From Cyanobacteria bacterium GSL.Bin1 (GTDB lineage: Bacteria > Cyanobacteriota > Cyanobacteriia > Cyanobacteriales > Rubidibacteraceae): 64,000 nt of DNA. A program made the position numbers and the translations under genes. The notes below the pieces were generated by a model. It had not been told where the DNA came from, made no database searches, and saw only the letters and a program-made list of their open reading frames with translations. Below, piece after piece: positions 52,280 through 60,799 of the stretch (position 1 is the first letter of the stretch; the number at the start of each line of letters is the position of its first letter). The DNA lies in NCBI GenBank assembly GCA_009909085.1, contig JAAANX010000086.1, positions 1 to 64,000 on the forward strand, written 5' to 3'.

Positions 52280-53065
52280 ATGAAAACTGCTCTCGTTACA
52301 GGTGCTTCCTCAGGAATTGGGGCTGCCTTTGCCGAAGCACTGGCTCGCCGAGGTTATAATCTCGTTTTAGTTGCTCGTTCTCAAGAAAAGCTCGAAAAAC
52401 TAGCAAAACAATTGCAAACCAACCATCAGATTACGGCTGAAGTCATTCCTCAAGATTTGAGTGTAACGAACGCAGCACAAATACTTTTCAATATTGTCAC
52501 TGCCAAAGAGATTAACATTGACTTACTCATCAATAATGCTGGCTTTGGGGACTATGGTGTATTTGCTGAGTCTTCTCTCGATAGACAACTGGAGATGATT
52601 CAACTGAATATCACTGCCTTGACTGCACTCACTCATCTCTTTCTAAATCCGATGCGTCAACAAGGTTCCGGGGGAATTATTAATATCTCTTCTATTGCTG
52701 GCTTTCAACCCCTTCCTTATCTATCAATCTACGCAGCGACAAAAGCCTTTGTACTTAGTTTTAGTGAAGCCTTGTGGGCAGAAAACCGAGACACAGGATT
52801 GACAGTGACTTGTGTCTGTCCAGGTCCCACCGAAACTGAGTTTTTTAAGGTTGCTAATTTTCCCAGTTCTGCAACCGAATCAGCCCAGCAAAACTATACT
52901 TCCCCCGAAGCGGTAGTCAAGGTAGCGCTAGCAGGATTCGACCAACAGCAAGCCAATGTCGTCACTGGGGGATTGCCGAATCAGCTGATTGTTAACCTTC
53001 CCCGCTTCTTGCCGAGAGAAGCTTTAGTGAGTGCGGTTGCTAAACAGTTTCGCCCTAACCAATGA
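52280..53065 (+). CDS. Short-chain dehydrogenase/reductase
   Basis: Encodes 261 residues. The NADP(H)-binding TGASSGIGAAFAEALARRG lies at residues 7-25, LINNAGFGDYG at about 85, catalytic Ser in NISSIAGFQPLP, and the YxxxK pair in YLSIYAATKAFVLSFSEALW. CPGPTETEFF closes the active-site region. It belongs to the DltE-like subgroup of classical SDRs with unknown substrate. It reduces or oxidises a carbonyl/alcohol in the cytosol. It is upstream of another Rossmann-type sugar enzyme, 203 bp apart. Confidence 0.9.
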   Translation: MKTALVTGASSGIGAAFAEALARRGYNLVLVARSQEKLEKLAKQLQTNHQITAEVIPQDLSVTNAAQILFNIVTAKEINIDLLINNAGFGDYGVFAESSLDRQLEMIQLNITALTALTHLFLNPMRQQGSGGIINISSIAGFQPLPYLSIYAATKAFVLSFSEALWAENRDTGLTVTCVCPGPTETEFFKVANFPSSATESAQQNYTSPEAVVKVALAGFDQQQANVVTGGLPNQLIVNLPRFLPREALVSAVAKQFRPNQ

Positions 53066-53097
53066 GCTGTTAAGGACTAGAACCTCAGTTTACAAGC

Positions 53098-53200
53098 TGG
53101 GGTTTCCCTAACCAACATTGCCACACCTGATATCTCGGATAGTCAGGAACATGCTCGAAACTTGCGCCAGGATGCTGAAAACCGTGAGCAGACCTAGATA
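53098..53200 (+). pseudogene. Possible C-terminal gene fragment
   Basis: A start-less 34-codon frame reads GVSLTNIATPDISDSQEHAR then NLRQDAENREQT before a TAG. The composition looks protein-like, but there is no start codon and I do not recognise the family. It may be the surviving tail of a deleted gene. Confidence 0.25.
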
Positions 53201-53267
53201 GCAGGGGGATCAAGCCCAACCCTCTCTCGCCTTTCCACTGTCATTAACTACTACTGAGCAAGGTCAA

Positions 53268-53993
53268 ATGCACTCAAACTCTACGAAAGTTCTGATGACC
53301 GGAGCAGCTGGACGGATCGGTTGCTCGTTACGTCAACTTTTAGCTCATGAATATGACTTTCGTTGTCTAGATCAGGAGCCTCTCCCTCATGTGGAGGATG
53401 GGATAACGGCTGATATCCTGGATTTCCCCGCAGTTTTAGCTGCAATGACAGGGATGGAAGCGGTGATTCACTTAGCCGCCAATCCGAATCCTCAACAACC
53501 CTGGTCAGAAGTTTATACTACTGGGATTGCGGGCACTTACAATGTTTTTGAAGCCGCCAGACAAGCCGGTGTCCAAAAAATCATTTATGCCAGTACGAAT
53601 CATGTGGTAGCAGGCTGGGAAGAGGAAAAAAAGCAGATTTCTTCCGAACTGCCTGTTCGTCCGGATTCTCTTTATGGTGTGGGGAAAGCCTGTGGTGAGG
53701 CTTTAGGTCACTTCTATGCCGATCACTATCATCTTTCCGTGATTTGTCTGCGGATTGGGAGCTTTCAAGTCGCTCCTCAGTTTCAAAATATCAATCAACG
53801 TAGTGCTAGAATTTGGTGCAGTCCCAGAGATTTAGCGCAATTGGTGAGTCAGTGTTTGCAGCAAGAGCAGCTTGGCTTTCAAATTTTTCATGCGGTTTCC
53901 AACAATCAACAGGGGTACTTGGATTTTCGCAATGCAGAACGCCAGGTCGGATATCAGCCTCAAGATAATTCTCGCGATCATCTCAAGCCATAA
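53268..53993 (+). CDS. NAD-dependent epimerase/dehydratase (uronate dehydrogenase-like)
   Basis: Encodes 241 residues. MTGAAGRIGCSLRQLLAHEY gives the Rossmann glycine motif TGAAGRIG, AVIHLAANPNPQQPW the substrate pocket, and the catalytic YxxxK is in SLYGVGKACGEALGHFYADH. The layout resembles bacterial uronate dehydrogenases and other short extended SDRs that act on free sugars or uronates. The exact reaction cannot be set. It is shorter than typical nucleotide-sugar epimerases but appears complete. Confidence 0.85.
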   Translation: MHSNSTKVLMTGAAGRIGCSLRQLLAHEYDFRCLDQEPLPHVEDGITADILDFPAVLAAMTGMEAVIHLAANPNPQQPWSEVYTTGIAGTYNVFEAARQAGVQKIIYASTNHVVAGWEEEKKQISSELPVRPDSLYGVGKACGEALGHFYADHYHLSVICLRIGSFQVAPQFQNINQRSARIWCSPRDLAQLVSQCLQQEQLGFQIFHAVSNNQQGYLDFRNAERQVGYQPQDNSRDHLKP

Positions 53994-54016
53994 AGTTTGA
54001 ATTTCCTGCCCACTCA

Positions 54017-54391
54017 TTAGCAAGTGCTATGAAAGAGCCCTCCCACCGGCGTCGTTTCCCGAAGCTGGTTATAGAGTTTAGCTGCTAGTTGTGTCTGTAG
54101 GATATGCACTTCAATTCCTTTCTCTTTGAGCATCTCTAAGGTCTGTGGACTAACTTGCAGCCTCTTCCACATCCCTTGACTTAGAATGAGGACTTGCGCT
54201 CCCTTCTCTAATAGTTCGCTGACGTCAGCGGGTTGAATGCCGGGTCGGTGCTGCGTTCCCGTTTCTCGCCAATCCCACTCTCTTGCCCCACCTGGGAAGA
54301 GTTTAGCATCTTTGTAGCGCTGACCCTCAACTTCAATTTGTCCCCATTTGAGATCAGTAATCGGTGGCGAACTGGATGTCATCTCAGTCAT
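54017..54391 (-). CDS. Mth938-like domain (DUF498) protein
   Basis: Encodes 124 residues. ITDLKWGQIEVEGQRYKDAK, then LFPGGAREWDWRETGTQHRP, and GAQVLILSQGMWKRLQVSPQ match the Mth938/NDUFAF3-like fold. Its bacterial role is unclear; eukaryotic homologues assist complex I assembly. It is convergent with the epimerase gene, 23 bp apart. Nothing in the sequence points to a metal site or catalysis. Confidence 0.85.
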   Translation of the reverse strand: MTEMTSSSPPITDLKWGQIEVEGQRYKDAKLFPGGAREWDWRETGTQHRPGIQPADVSELLEKGAQVLILSQGMWKRLQVSPQTLEMLKEKGIEVHILQTQLAAKLYNQLRETTPVGGLFHSTC

Positions 54392-54591
54392 GGCGATTGC
54401 TCCTAATCTCTCTGCTTTTAGTTTAGCAATCCTTGGTTCTTGCTGTTTGAAATGGGATTGGGGTTCAGATTTCTGGCATCTCTAGGTGTTGAGTGCATTG
54501 TCTTTTACGGCAAGCGCCAGAGGTGAGATCATCAATTCAATACACTTATCCGATCTTTCCCCAGTCAACCAGCTCTATCTACTGACCTTCG

Positions 54592-55524
54592 ATGATCATT
54601 CGCTCCTTACAATGGCAAGAGTTATCCCAAGCCGATGAAGTATTTCGGCTCGCCTTTGGCACAGCTGCTAATTTATCTAATCCCTTACAAATGTTTGGCG
54701 ATGCGGGATACATGCATCGCTGGTATTTGCCGACCGGTTACGCCATCGCTGCTGAACAAAATAGTCAAATCATCGGTACTAATTTCCTCGCTCGCTGGGG
54801 CACTCTAGGTCTGTTTGGTCCGCTCACCGTACATCCTGACTACTGGAATCAGGGCATTGCTTCTGAGTTAATGAGTGCTACTATCGCACAATTTAAGCAG
54901 TGGCAGACACCTGCAATTACCTTCTTTACCTCCTCTCATAGTGCCAAACATCTCTGGTTCTACAGCAAGTTTGGATTTTCTCCCGGTTACCTCACCACCG
55001 TACTGGAAAAAACGGTCACGCCAACTGTCTGCGAGCAACCCTACTGTCTCTACTCAACGCTATCCCCTCAGCAACAAGAGGAATCCCTGATTGCTTGCCA
55101 AAAACTAACGGATGCTATTTATAACGGTTTGGATTTAAAGGCAGAAATCCAACTGGTAGTGGAACAGCAATTGGGAGAGACCCTTTTACTTTGGGATGAA
55201 GTGGGCTTAGCTGCTTTTGCGATTTGTCATTATGGGGTGGGTTCTGAGGGGGGCAGTAACAATTGTTATGTCAAATTTGGTGCGGTACGCCCTGGTTCTC
55301 AGGCAGAAGAGAGATTTGAGCAACTCCTGAGAGTGTGCAATGTTTTCGCAGCCGATTGTCAATTAAACACCTTAACGGCAGGGGTCAACACTAGTCGCCA
55401 CAATGCCTATCAACGAATGCTCGCAGGAGGGTTTAAGATTCGCCTGATTGGGGTTGCGATGCATCAACTGCCCGATCAAGATTATTGTCGAGCTGATGTT
55501 TATGTCTTGGATGATCGGCGATAA
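54592..55524 (+). CDS. GNAT-family N-acetyltransferase
   Basis: Encodes 310 residues. The acetyl-CoA-binding core is about 60-130: GTLGLFGPLTVHPDYWNQGI followed by ASELMSATIAQFKQWQTPAI fits motif A (Q/RxxGxG/A-like, QGIA). A second half of similar size (about 165-305) may be a degenerate GNAT-like domain, giving a two-lobed protein. The substrate is unknown and the cytosol is expected. It lies directly upstream of pheS with about 90 bp between. Confidence 0.8.
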   Translation: MIIRSLQWQELSQADEVFRLAFGTAANLSNPLQMFGDAGYMHRWYLPTGYAIAAEQNSQIIGTNFLARWGTLGLFGPLTVHPDYWNQGIASELMSATIAQFKQWQTPAITFFTSSHSAKHLWFYSKFGFSPGYLTTVLEKTVTPTVCEQPYCLYSTLSPQQQEESLIACQKLTDAIYNGLDLKAEIQLVVEQQLGETLLLWDEVGLAAFAICHYGVGSEGGSNNCYVKFGAVRPGSQAEERFEQLLRVCNVFAADCQLNTLTAGVNTSRHNAYQRMLAGGFKIRLIGVAMHQLPDQDYCRADVYVLDDRR

Positions 55525-55612
55525 TTTCCCTGAAGCAGAATCCTCATGCTTGACGAACATCTTGCTAAACTGATATAGGTTGATAACGCTAAATGTCTTA
55601 CTCCCAGCCAGC

Positions 55613-56620
55613 ATGACCTCTTCTTCTCTGGATTTAGAAACCCAACTGACGAATTTAAAAGCGGATGCCAGACACGCGATCGCGTCTGCTAGTGATTTAG
55701 AAAGTCTCGAACAACTACGAGTGCAATATCTTGGTAAAAAAGGACAACTCTCGCAAGTTTTGCGGGGAATGGGAAAACTCTCAGCCGAAGAACGCCCCCG
55801 CATCGGGTCCTTAGCCAATGAAGTGAAAGAAGAAATCCAAAGCGCGATCGACGAAACCCGTCAGAACTTACAACGAGCCCAACTCGAAGCGCAACTGGCT
55901 GCTGAAACCCTTGATGTTACTATGCCGGGCGTGATGCGTCCTCTCGGAAAAGTGCATCCCCTCAATGGCATGATTGACCAAATGCTGGATATTTTTGTTG
56001 GCTTGGGGTACACCGTTGCAGAAGGTTTTGAAGTTGAAAGCGATTACTATAATTTTGAAGCGCTTAACACTCCCCAAGACCATCCTGCGCGAGATATGCA
56101 AGATACATTCTATCTTCCCGATGGAAAACTATTGCGGACACATACCTCTTCCGTGCAAATTCGCTACATGGAACAGCATGATCCGCCGGTGCGAGTCATT
56201 GCACCGGGTCGGGTTTACCGGAGAGATACGGTTGATGCCACCCACTCAGCAGTTTTCCACCAACTGGAACTCTTAGCGATCGAAGAGGGGTTAAGATTTA
56301 CGGATCTCCGAGGAACGATTAAGGAATTCTTGCGACAAATGTTTGGGGATGACCTGGCTGTGCGCTTTCGGGCTAGTTATTTTCCCTTTACGGAACCCTC
56401 TGCAGAAGTGGATGTGCAGTGGAATGGCAAGTGGTTAGAAGTTTTGGGTTGTGGCATGGTTGACCCCAATGTCTTGAAAGCAGTAGGTTACGACCCCGAA
56501 CGCTATACCGGTTTTGCCGCTGGCTTAGGGGTAGAACGCTTTGCGATGGTTTTGCACCAAATGGATGATATTCGCCGATTGTACAATAGTGATTTACGCT
56601 TCCTCAAGCAGTTTATTTAG
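55613..56620 (+). CDS. pheS: Phenylalanyl-tRNA synthetase alpha subunit
   Basis: Encodes 335 residues from ATG 55613; an in-frame codon upstream lacks family support. The N-terminal coiled coil (about 1-85) contacts tRNA. The class II catalytic core has [31 protein letters not shown] (motif 2), [20 protein letters not shown] and [20 protein letters not shown], then [20 protein letters not shown] (motif 3). It forms an alpha2-beta2 enzyme with PheT, which is not in the window. The phycobilisome-linked genes begin just downstream on the other strand. Confidence 0.96.
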   Translation: MTSSSLDLETQLTNLKADARHAIASASDLESLEQLRVQYLGKKGQLSQVLRGMGKLSAEERPRIGSLANEVKEEIQSAIDETRQNLQRAQLEAQLAAETLDVTMPGVMRPLGKVHPLNGMIDQMLDIFVGLGYTVAEGFEVESDYYNFEALNTPQDHPARDMQDTFYLPDGKLLRTHTSSVQIRYMEQHDPPVRVIAPGRVYRRDTVDATHSAVFHQLELLAIEEGLRFTDLRGTIKEFLRQMFGDDLAVRFRASYFPFTEPSAEVDVQWNGKWLEVLGCGMVDPNVLKAVGYDPERYTGFAAGLGVERFAMVLHQMDDIRRLYNSDLRFLKQFI

Positions 56621-57187
56621 TTACTTTTCCCCCAACCAAAACGCTAAAGCATCTCTCGTGGGCTGACAAGGGGGCCAATTTCGCAATTCTGATTCAGAGA
56701 GTCCACCCGGAGGCGGTGGCGTTAAGCCTAAACCTAAACAGAGATGAGTAAGGGTTTCTAGAAATGCTTGATGATGTCCGGCGATGCCCACTTGGGCATG
56801 GGCGTATTCATGCGCGATCGCGCACAGCCAATCCTCGCGCACAATCCGCCCCACATCGATCAAAATGGTGATTGGCTCAGTCTTTAAATTACACAAAGCG
56901 TCAATCTTCAGATGCTGAGCAAAAGGGGTTGCAAAGATTTGGATGGCTAGCCGTCGGGGAGGGTGGAAACAGTTTTGACACAACGCCAAATGGGTTTCTA
57001 ATTCTTGATTAATGGCGCGAATCCGCAGCGCGATCGTGCGATCAATTTGTTGTTTCCACTCCTGAGAAACGCTCAACTCAACTAAACTAGCATCTAAAGC
57101 TAAGCGTTGCATCTTGGCTAAGTAAGCACTTCCTTGCTCAGATGCTGAAGACTGAATGGATGATTGGAAATCGGTCACAGTCTGCAA
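56621..57187 (-). CDS. Predicted zinc-metallopeptidase-like protein with HExxH
   Basis: Encodes up to 188 residues. Around residue 128, AIAHEYAHAQVGIAGHHQAF contains HExxH plus a downstream His, a zincin-like (SprT-like) arrangement. Two Cys in ALCQNCFHPPRR could bind a second metal. The start is uncertain: TTG at 57187 directly abuts the CpcS gene's stop codon, and a Met lies at 57112. It is probably cotranscribed with cpcS. The substrate is unknown; no known phycobilisome role. Confidence 0.7.
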   Translation of the reverse strand: MQTVTDFQSSIQSSASEQGSAYLAKMQRLALDASLVELSVSQEWKQQIDRTIALRIRAINQELETHLALCQNCFHPPRRLAIQIFATPFAQHLKIDALCNLKTEPITILIDVGRIVREDWLCAIAHEYAHAQVGIAGHHQAFLETLTHLCLGLGLTPPPPGGLSESELRNWPPCQPTRDALAFWLGEK

Positions 57188-57778
57188 CTACCATCCCCAA
57201 AGGGACTGAACTGAAGTTTCACTGGATTTTGGGGTTGCGCTGTTATCTTCATCAACCCGAATTTCTGCACAGAAAGTGGCTGTACTTAATCCGCCAAAGC
57301 GTTTAACGGTACTGGTGCGTAACCGCAGATCGGGATGGGGAAACCAAAAGCGCTCATTAATGCTCATGGTGTCATATTCGGTTACTAATACTAACGCTTC
57401 TTCCTGATCAATATGGTATTCTCCGATGACCGGCACCACTTCGGCATAGCCTCTTTCCCGCAATAATTTTCCTTGTTGAGGATTCTCTGGATCAGGAACT
57501 AGAGAGAAAACACTGGTTCCAGAATGGTCTTCTCCTTCTTTATCCCACTCCATGGCACCATCCCAACTAACATGAGCACCGCCAACTGCTGAGGTGGGAT
57601 CCACCTCGTGCATTGCACAAATTTCTGTGATGCGACCATCTTCTGCACTTAAGGCTTCAACCGTGATCTCAGAACCGCCCGTTTCAGCGCGACGAAAAGG
57701 GAGATGGTGGGTGGTTCGCAGAGAACGCCATTGACCCGCACTTTGTTGGAAAAATTGCAGTCCGTCCATTCGCGTCAT
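57188..57778 (-). CDS. cpcS: Phycobiliprotein lyase, CpcS/CpeS family
   Basis: Encodes 196 residues. The N-terminus MDGLQFFQQSAGQWRSLRTT then HHLPFRRAETGGSEITVE is characteristic of CpcS/CpeS lyases, which bind phycocyanobilin in a lipocalin-like barrel and attach it to Cys84 or its equivalents on beta-phycocyanin and allophycocyanin subunits. AAGGAG lies 4 to 9 bases before the ATG at 57778. The following zincin-like gene begins immediately. The coiled-coil gene upstream is 14 bp away, so three genes may form one operon. Confidence 0.92.
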   Translation of the reverse strand: MTRMDGLQFFQQSAGQWRSLRTTHHLPFRRAETGGSEITVEALSAEDGRITEICAMHEVDPTSAVGGAHVSWDGAMEWDKEGEDHSGTSVFSLVPDPENPQQGKLLRERGYAEVVPVIGEYHIDQEEALVLVTEYDTMSINERFWFPHPDLRLRTSTVKRFGGLSTATFCAEIRVDEDNSATPKSSETSVQSLWGW

Positions 57779-57792
57779 TTGCTCCTTAATGC

Positions 57793-58464
57793 TTACTGAA
57801 TACTACGAGAACGCCAACGATTAAGTTGTTTCTCTCCGATACTAGCGAAACTTTGTAGCGCTTGAATTTGTGCTTGCAGTTCCGCAATTTGTTGGTCCTT
57901 AGCCGCACTCTCGGTTTGAGATTGGTTTCCTTGAATGTTGAGTTGCGATTGGAGTTCATTCAGGCGATGATTTAATTCTTGAATTTCTTGACGTTGGCGC
58001 GATCGCGCTGCTTCTAATTCATCAATATAAATTGACTGCTGTTGACTTTGCAGAGAAATCGTTTGATAGTTTTGCTCTAGATTTTCTTGTTGCGCCAGTT
58101 CTTTTTTCAACTTCATAATTTGCGCATTTTGATCCACAATTTGTTCCTCCAAAGCCCGGATTTGATCAGCCGATCTTCCTTCCTGATTTCTCGTTTTTTC
58201 TTCGGAAACGACTGCCACAGTTGGGGACTGACTTGCACTTTCATGAGGGGTTACAGAAATCGTTTTTTCTGCCGTATCGGTCAACACCGCAATTTTCCCC
58301 TTGACAATGTGCTCGACGAGTTCTGAAGGAGCAATCCCGACTTGACTGGCCATTGCGACTAATCCTTCTTGACTAGCGGCACTCAGCATAATTTCAGCGT
58401 TGCTATTGCTGCTTTTGACTTGTGCGAATCCTTTTCCTGCTTTCGTTCGTTTCGTTTTTGCCAT
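57793..58464 (-). CDS. Coiled-coil protein of unknown function
   Basis: Encodes 223 residues from ATG 58464. A basic N-terminus (MAKTKRTKAGKGFAQVK) is followed by a small domain (about 25-70, LSAASQEGLVAMASQVGIAP) resembling a KOW- or HTH-like fold only weakly. Residues about 95-205 are a long coiled coil with Gln/Leu heptads (DQIRALEEQIVDQNAQIMKL). The tail ends in RWRSRSIQ. It lies between cpcL and cpcS, perhaps in an operon with cpcS, but a function in phycobilisome assembly is only inferred from position. Confidence 0.65.
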   Translation of the reverse strand: MAKTKRTKAGKGFAQVKSSNSNAEIMLSAASQEGLVAMASQVGIAPSELVEHIVKGKIAVLTDTAEKTISVTPHESASQSPTVAVVSEEKTRNQEGRSADQIRALEEQIVDQNAQIMKLKKELAQQENLEQNYQTISLQSQQQSIYIDELEAARSRQRQEIQELNHRLNELQSQLNIQGNQSQTESAAKDQQIAELQAQIQALQSFASIGEKQLNRWRSRSIQ

Positions 58465-58728
58465 ATTTAGTTTACACACTCACGTAATCAACCAGTATAG
58501 TATTGCGGTAACGAATGGCAGGGCTGCAAAGGGACTTATTTTAAGATTTTGTTAAGAAAAATAAGATAAGTTTAAGGAATCCTGACAAATTAAGGGGAGT
58601 CATCTCAGGAAGAGGCTCTCGCCAAATGTTAAAATTTTCTACTTTCTCCCATCATCCATTTCCAATCTTGATCGCTTTCAGTGTAAGTTAAGCATGATTA
58701 ATCTTAAGTTGTGGGAGGTAATTTTAAA

Positions 58729-59484
58729 ATGCCACTTCCTTTGCTAGAGTATGCCCCTTCCAGCCAAAATCAACGGGTTAAGGGGTTTGAAATTCCCGGA
58801 GATGAACGATCTCGAATTTATAATTATCCTCAAGACCTACTCTCATTGAGTGAAATTGAGTCGATTATTATCGCTGCTTATCGGCAAATTTTCCATGAAC
58901 AACAAATGCTGGCTAGTAATCGTCAGCTACTTCTCGAATCTCAACTCAAATCCGGTCAAATTACCGTTAAAGATTTTGTTCGCGGTTTAGTGCTCTCAGA
59001 TTCATTCCGGCGACTGAATTACGAAGTGAACAATAATTATCGGTTTGTAGAAATCTGTGTGCAACGAGTACTCGGGCGACCCGTTTATAGTGATCGAGAA
59101 AAAATTGCTTGGTCGATTGTTCTGGCAACGCAAGGCATTCAAGGCTTCATTGATGAAGTATTAGAGAGCGACGAATACAGTAGCAATTTTGGTGAAAATA
59201 TTGTCCCTTATCAACGACGACGTATTTTACCCCAACGTGAGCAAGGGGAATTGCCCTTTGAGCGTATGCCACGCTACGGAACTGATTATCGCGATCAGCT
59301 TCCGTCTCCCAGTGGTGTAAGTGGTATACCCAGCCAGGGGGCTGATGGGTTGTTTAGAGGGTTTGAGCCTTTCAGTTGGGAACAATTTCTGCGCCGTGCC
59401 AATTGGCCCGTCGTTACTGGTTTAGGCGCACTATTCGTGGTGTTGATTGCTCTGATGTTAACAATTACAGCAATTAGCGGTTAA
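58729..59484 (+). CDS. cpcL: Membrane-anchored phycobilisome rod linker CpcL (CpcG2)
   Basis: Encodes 251 residues from ATG 58729, with GGAGG 11 to 15 bases upstream. The Pfam PBS-linker domain spans about 15-165: LLEYAPSSQNQRVKGFEIPG, EIESIIIAAYRQIFHEQQML, VKDFVRGLVLSDSFRRLNYE and RFVEICVQRVLGRPVYSDRE. A disordered linker follows, then a hydrophobic helix, WPVVTGLGALFVVLIALMLT, at about 226-248. That C-terminal transmembrane segment distinguishes CpcL from the core-binding CpcG1. CpcL carries core-less phycocyanin rods to photosystem I/NDH complexes. The two CpcS-type lyase genes lie at 57188 and 59540, both on the minus strand. Confidence 0.92.
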   Translation: MPLPLLEYAPSSQNQRVKGFEIPGDERSRIYNYPQDLLSLSEIESIIIAAYRQIFHEQQMLASNRQLLLESQLKSGQITVKDFVRGLVLSDSFRRLNYEVNNNYRFVEICVQRVLGRPVYSDREKIAWSIVLATQGIQGFIDEVLESDEYSSNFGENIVPYQRRRILPQREQGELPFERMPRYGTDYRDQLPSPSGVSGIPSQGADGLFRGFEPFSWEQFLRRANWPVVTGLGALFVVLIALMLTITAISG

Positions 59485-59494
59485 TTGTAACCTG

Positions 59495-59540
59495 ACTTCC
59501 CTGATTTCCTTGTCCTGCTGTTAGCTGCAGGAGGGGAAGT
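59495..59540 (+). terminator. Bulged hairpin terminator after cpcL
   Basis: ACTTCCC (59495-59501) pairs with GGGAAGT (59534-59540), and inside it TCCTGC (59513-59518) pairs with GCAGGA (59527-59532). A large asymmetric bulge (59502-59512) separates the two stems. There is no strong T-run, so it may be weak or bidirectional between the two convergent genes. Confidence 0.5.
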
Positions 59541-60100
59541 TAAGGCGTACTTACTTTTTGTTCAACCCCAAACCCAACCAATCTCACATTTTTCAGGGTT
59601 TCTCCTTCAGGAGGGCGGTCGTAGTTGATAATTTTACGAATTCTTAAGTTGGGATTCACCAGAGTAATCGAGTCAACGGAAACGACTTGAGTATAGGGCG
59701 TTGTCATCAGGAGTTCTGAAACGGCAGGATCGAAGCGGAAATGGGACACAATGGGTCGCGCTTCTTCATAGGCGCGATCGCGCAAATAATCCCCTTCTAA
59801 AATTTCTCCAGTTTGCTGTTTCGGTACAAATAAGGCATTCAAGGCTTGTGCCACTTCTTCTCCTTTGTCTGAAACCGTATGAAAATAGAGTTGAAACCCT
59901 GAGAGAACCGTATCTTGAGCGGAAACGTCATATTGATTATCCACTAAGACTTTGGTTTGTAACTCTGGAGTCAGTGGCTTAACTTCAAACTTAGTGTGCG
60001 AGCGCTCTACGTCTTGACGCGTGAGATAATGATAAGTGCGTTCAATATCCCAGTGACCTAAACAACAATCAAAAAAATGTTGTAGTTTTCCCGTGTCCAT
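59540..60100 (-). CDS. Second CpcS/CpeS-type phycobiliprotein lyase-like protein
   Basis: Encodes 186 residues. MDTGKLQHFFDCCLGHWDIE then RTYHYLTRQDVERSHTKFEV shares the CpcS-type N-terminus (FF...GxW...RTxHxL), and KIINYDRPPEGETLKNVRLV closes the barrel. It is distinctly divergent from the protein at 57188 and fits a separate CpcS/CpeS clade, perhaps the group-III-like form whose targets are less clear. It may attach bilins or act with the other lyase as a hetero-partner. The 3' end meets the cpcL terminator region. Confidence 0.82.
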   Translation of the reverse strand: MDTGKLQHFFDCCLGHWDIERTYHYLTRQDVERSHTKFEVKPLTPELQTKVLVDNQYDVSAQDTVLSGFQLYFHTVSDKGEEVAQALNALFVPKQQTGEILEGDYLRDRAYEEARPIVSHFRFDPAVSELLMTTPYTQVVSVDSITLVNPNLRIRKIINYDRPPEGETLKNVRLVGFGVEQKVSTP

Positions 60101-60161
60101 TTATTTATTTTGCTCTTTGGTTTGTGGTTCAGTAAGTATTTAGCTAAAAAACAATTTGTCC

Positions 60162-60386
60162 TTAGCGCAGCTTAGACTGTTGGGCTTGCAACTTTTCAAT
60201 CTCAGCATCAATCTTGATGATTTCAGGGTTTTTCCCAATATTTGCCATAGCGGTTTTATGAGAAACATCCACCCGTCGTGCCGACTGAAATAAGTCATTA
60301 ACGATTCTTTCTCGATATCGTTCTAATTCAGTGATCGCTTGTTCAATTTCTTCCGGTGAGCAGTTCCTTTTCTGCTGATCTAACAT
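60162..60386 (-). CDS. Small helical hypothetical protein
   Basis: Encodes 74 residues from ATG 60386; AAGGA about 14 bases upstream favours it over a Met 12 bases earlier. The product is almost all helix (SPEEIEQAITELERYRERIV) and ends in a charged coil (EIIKIDAEIEKLQAQQSKLR). No domain is recognised. It lies between a CpcS-type gene and the cpc promoter region, transcribed away from cpcB. Confidence 0.6.
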   Translation of the reverse strand: MLDQQKRNCSPEEIEQAITELERYRERIVNDLFQSARRVDVSHKTAMANIGKNPEIIKIDAEIEKLQAQQSKLR

Positions 60387-60799
60387 TTTTGACCACATCC
60401 TTTGATTGCCTTACTAGCCTTGATTTTCGCAAAAGCTGTCCATCACTGCCAGATATATTAAGGAAAGTTAAACTGCCAGCGGTTAGCTCGTAGCATAAAA
60501 CAGTTCCTTTGCTAGATGTGTTTATAATATTTTAACTTTCTTTTTGTTTTTCAATTTAACAGTAATAATCTTAACATACTGTAATACAAAAATTAGGGAA
60601 TAGGGTGTATAAATTTACCAAGAAGGGTTTAAAACATAGCTGAAAGGCAAAGAGAAAGATGAACTGAGAAAAGTATCATGTTTCTCATCTAAAGCAAGAA
60701 AAATTCTCATAATTCTTTACACTTGCTTGTTGTAATTGCCAATCAGTGAAAGCAGCCCTTGCCGTAGTCAACATCATCGATCAAGGAGACTGAAAAACA
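60387..60799. promoter_or_regulatory. Control region of the cpc operon
   Basis: This roughly 410-bp gene-free stretch precedes cpcB. TATAAT at 60523-60528 could be a -10 box, giving a leader near 265 nt, comparable with the long leader of cpc promoters in other cyanobacteria; no good -35 hexamer pairs with it. GGAG, within AAGGAGACTG, lies 9 to 12 bases before the cpcB ATG as a strong ribosome-binding site. No HLR1-type direct repeat was convincing here. Confidence 0.45.

Noticed and set aside
60601-60640. NtcA site in the cpc leader (GTATAAATTTAC)
   Set aside because: The spacing is N6, not the N8 required between GTA and TAC.
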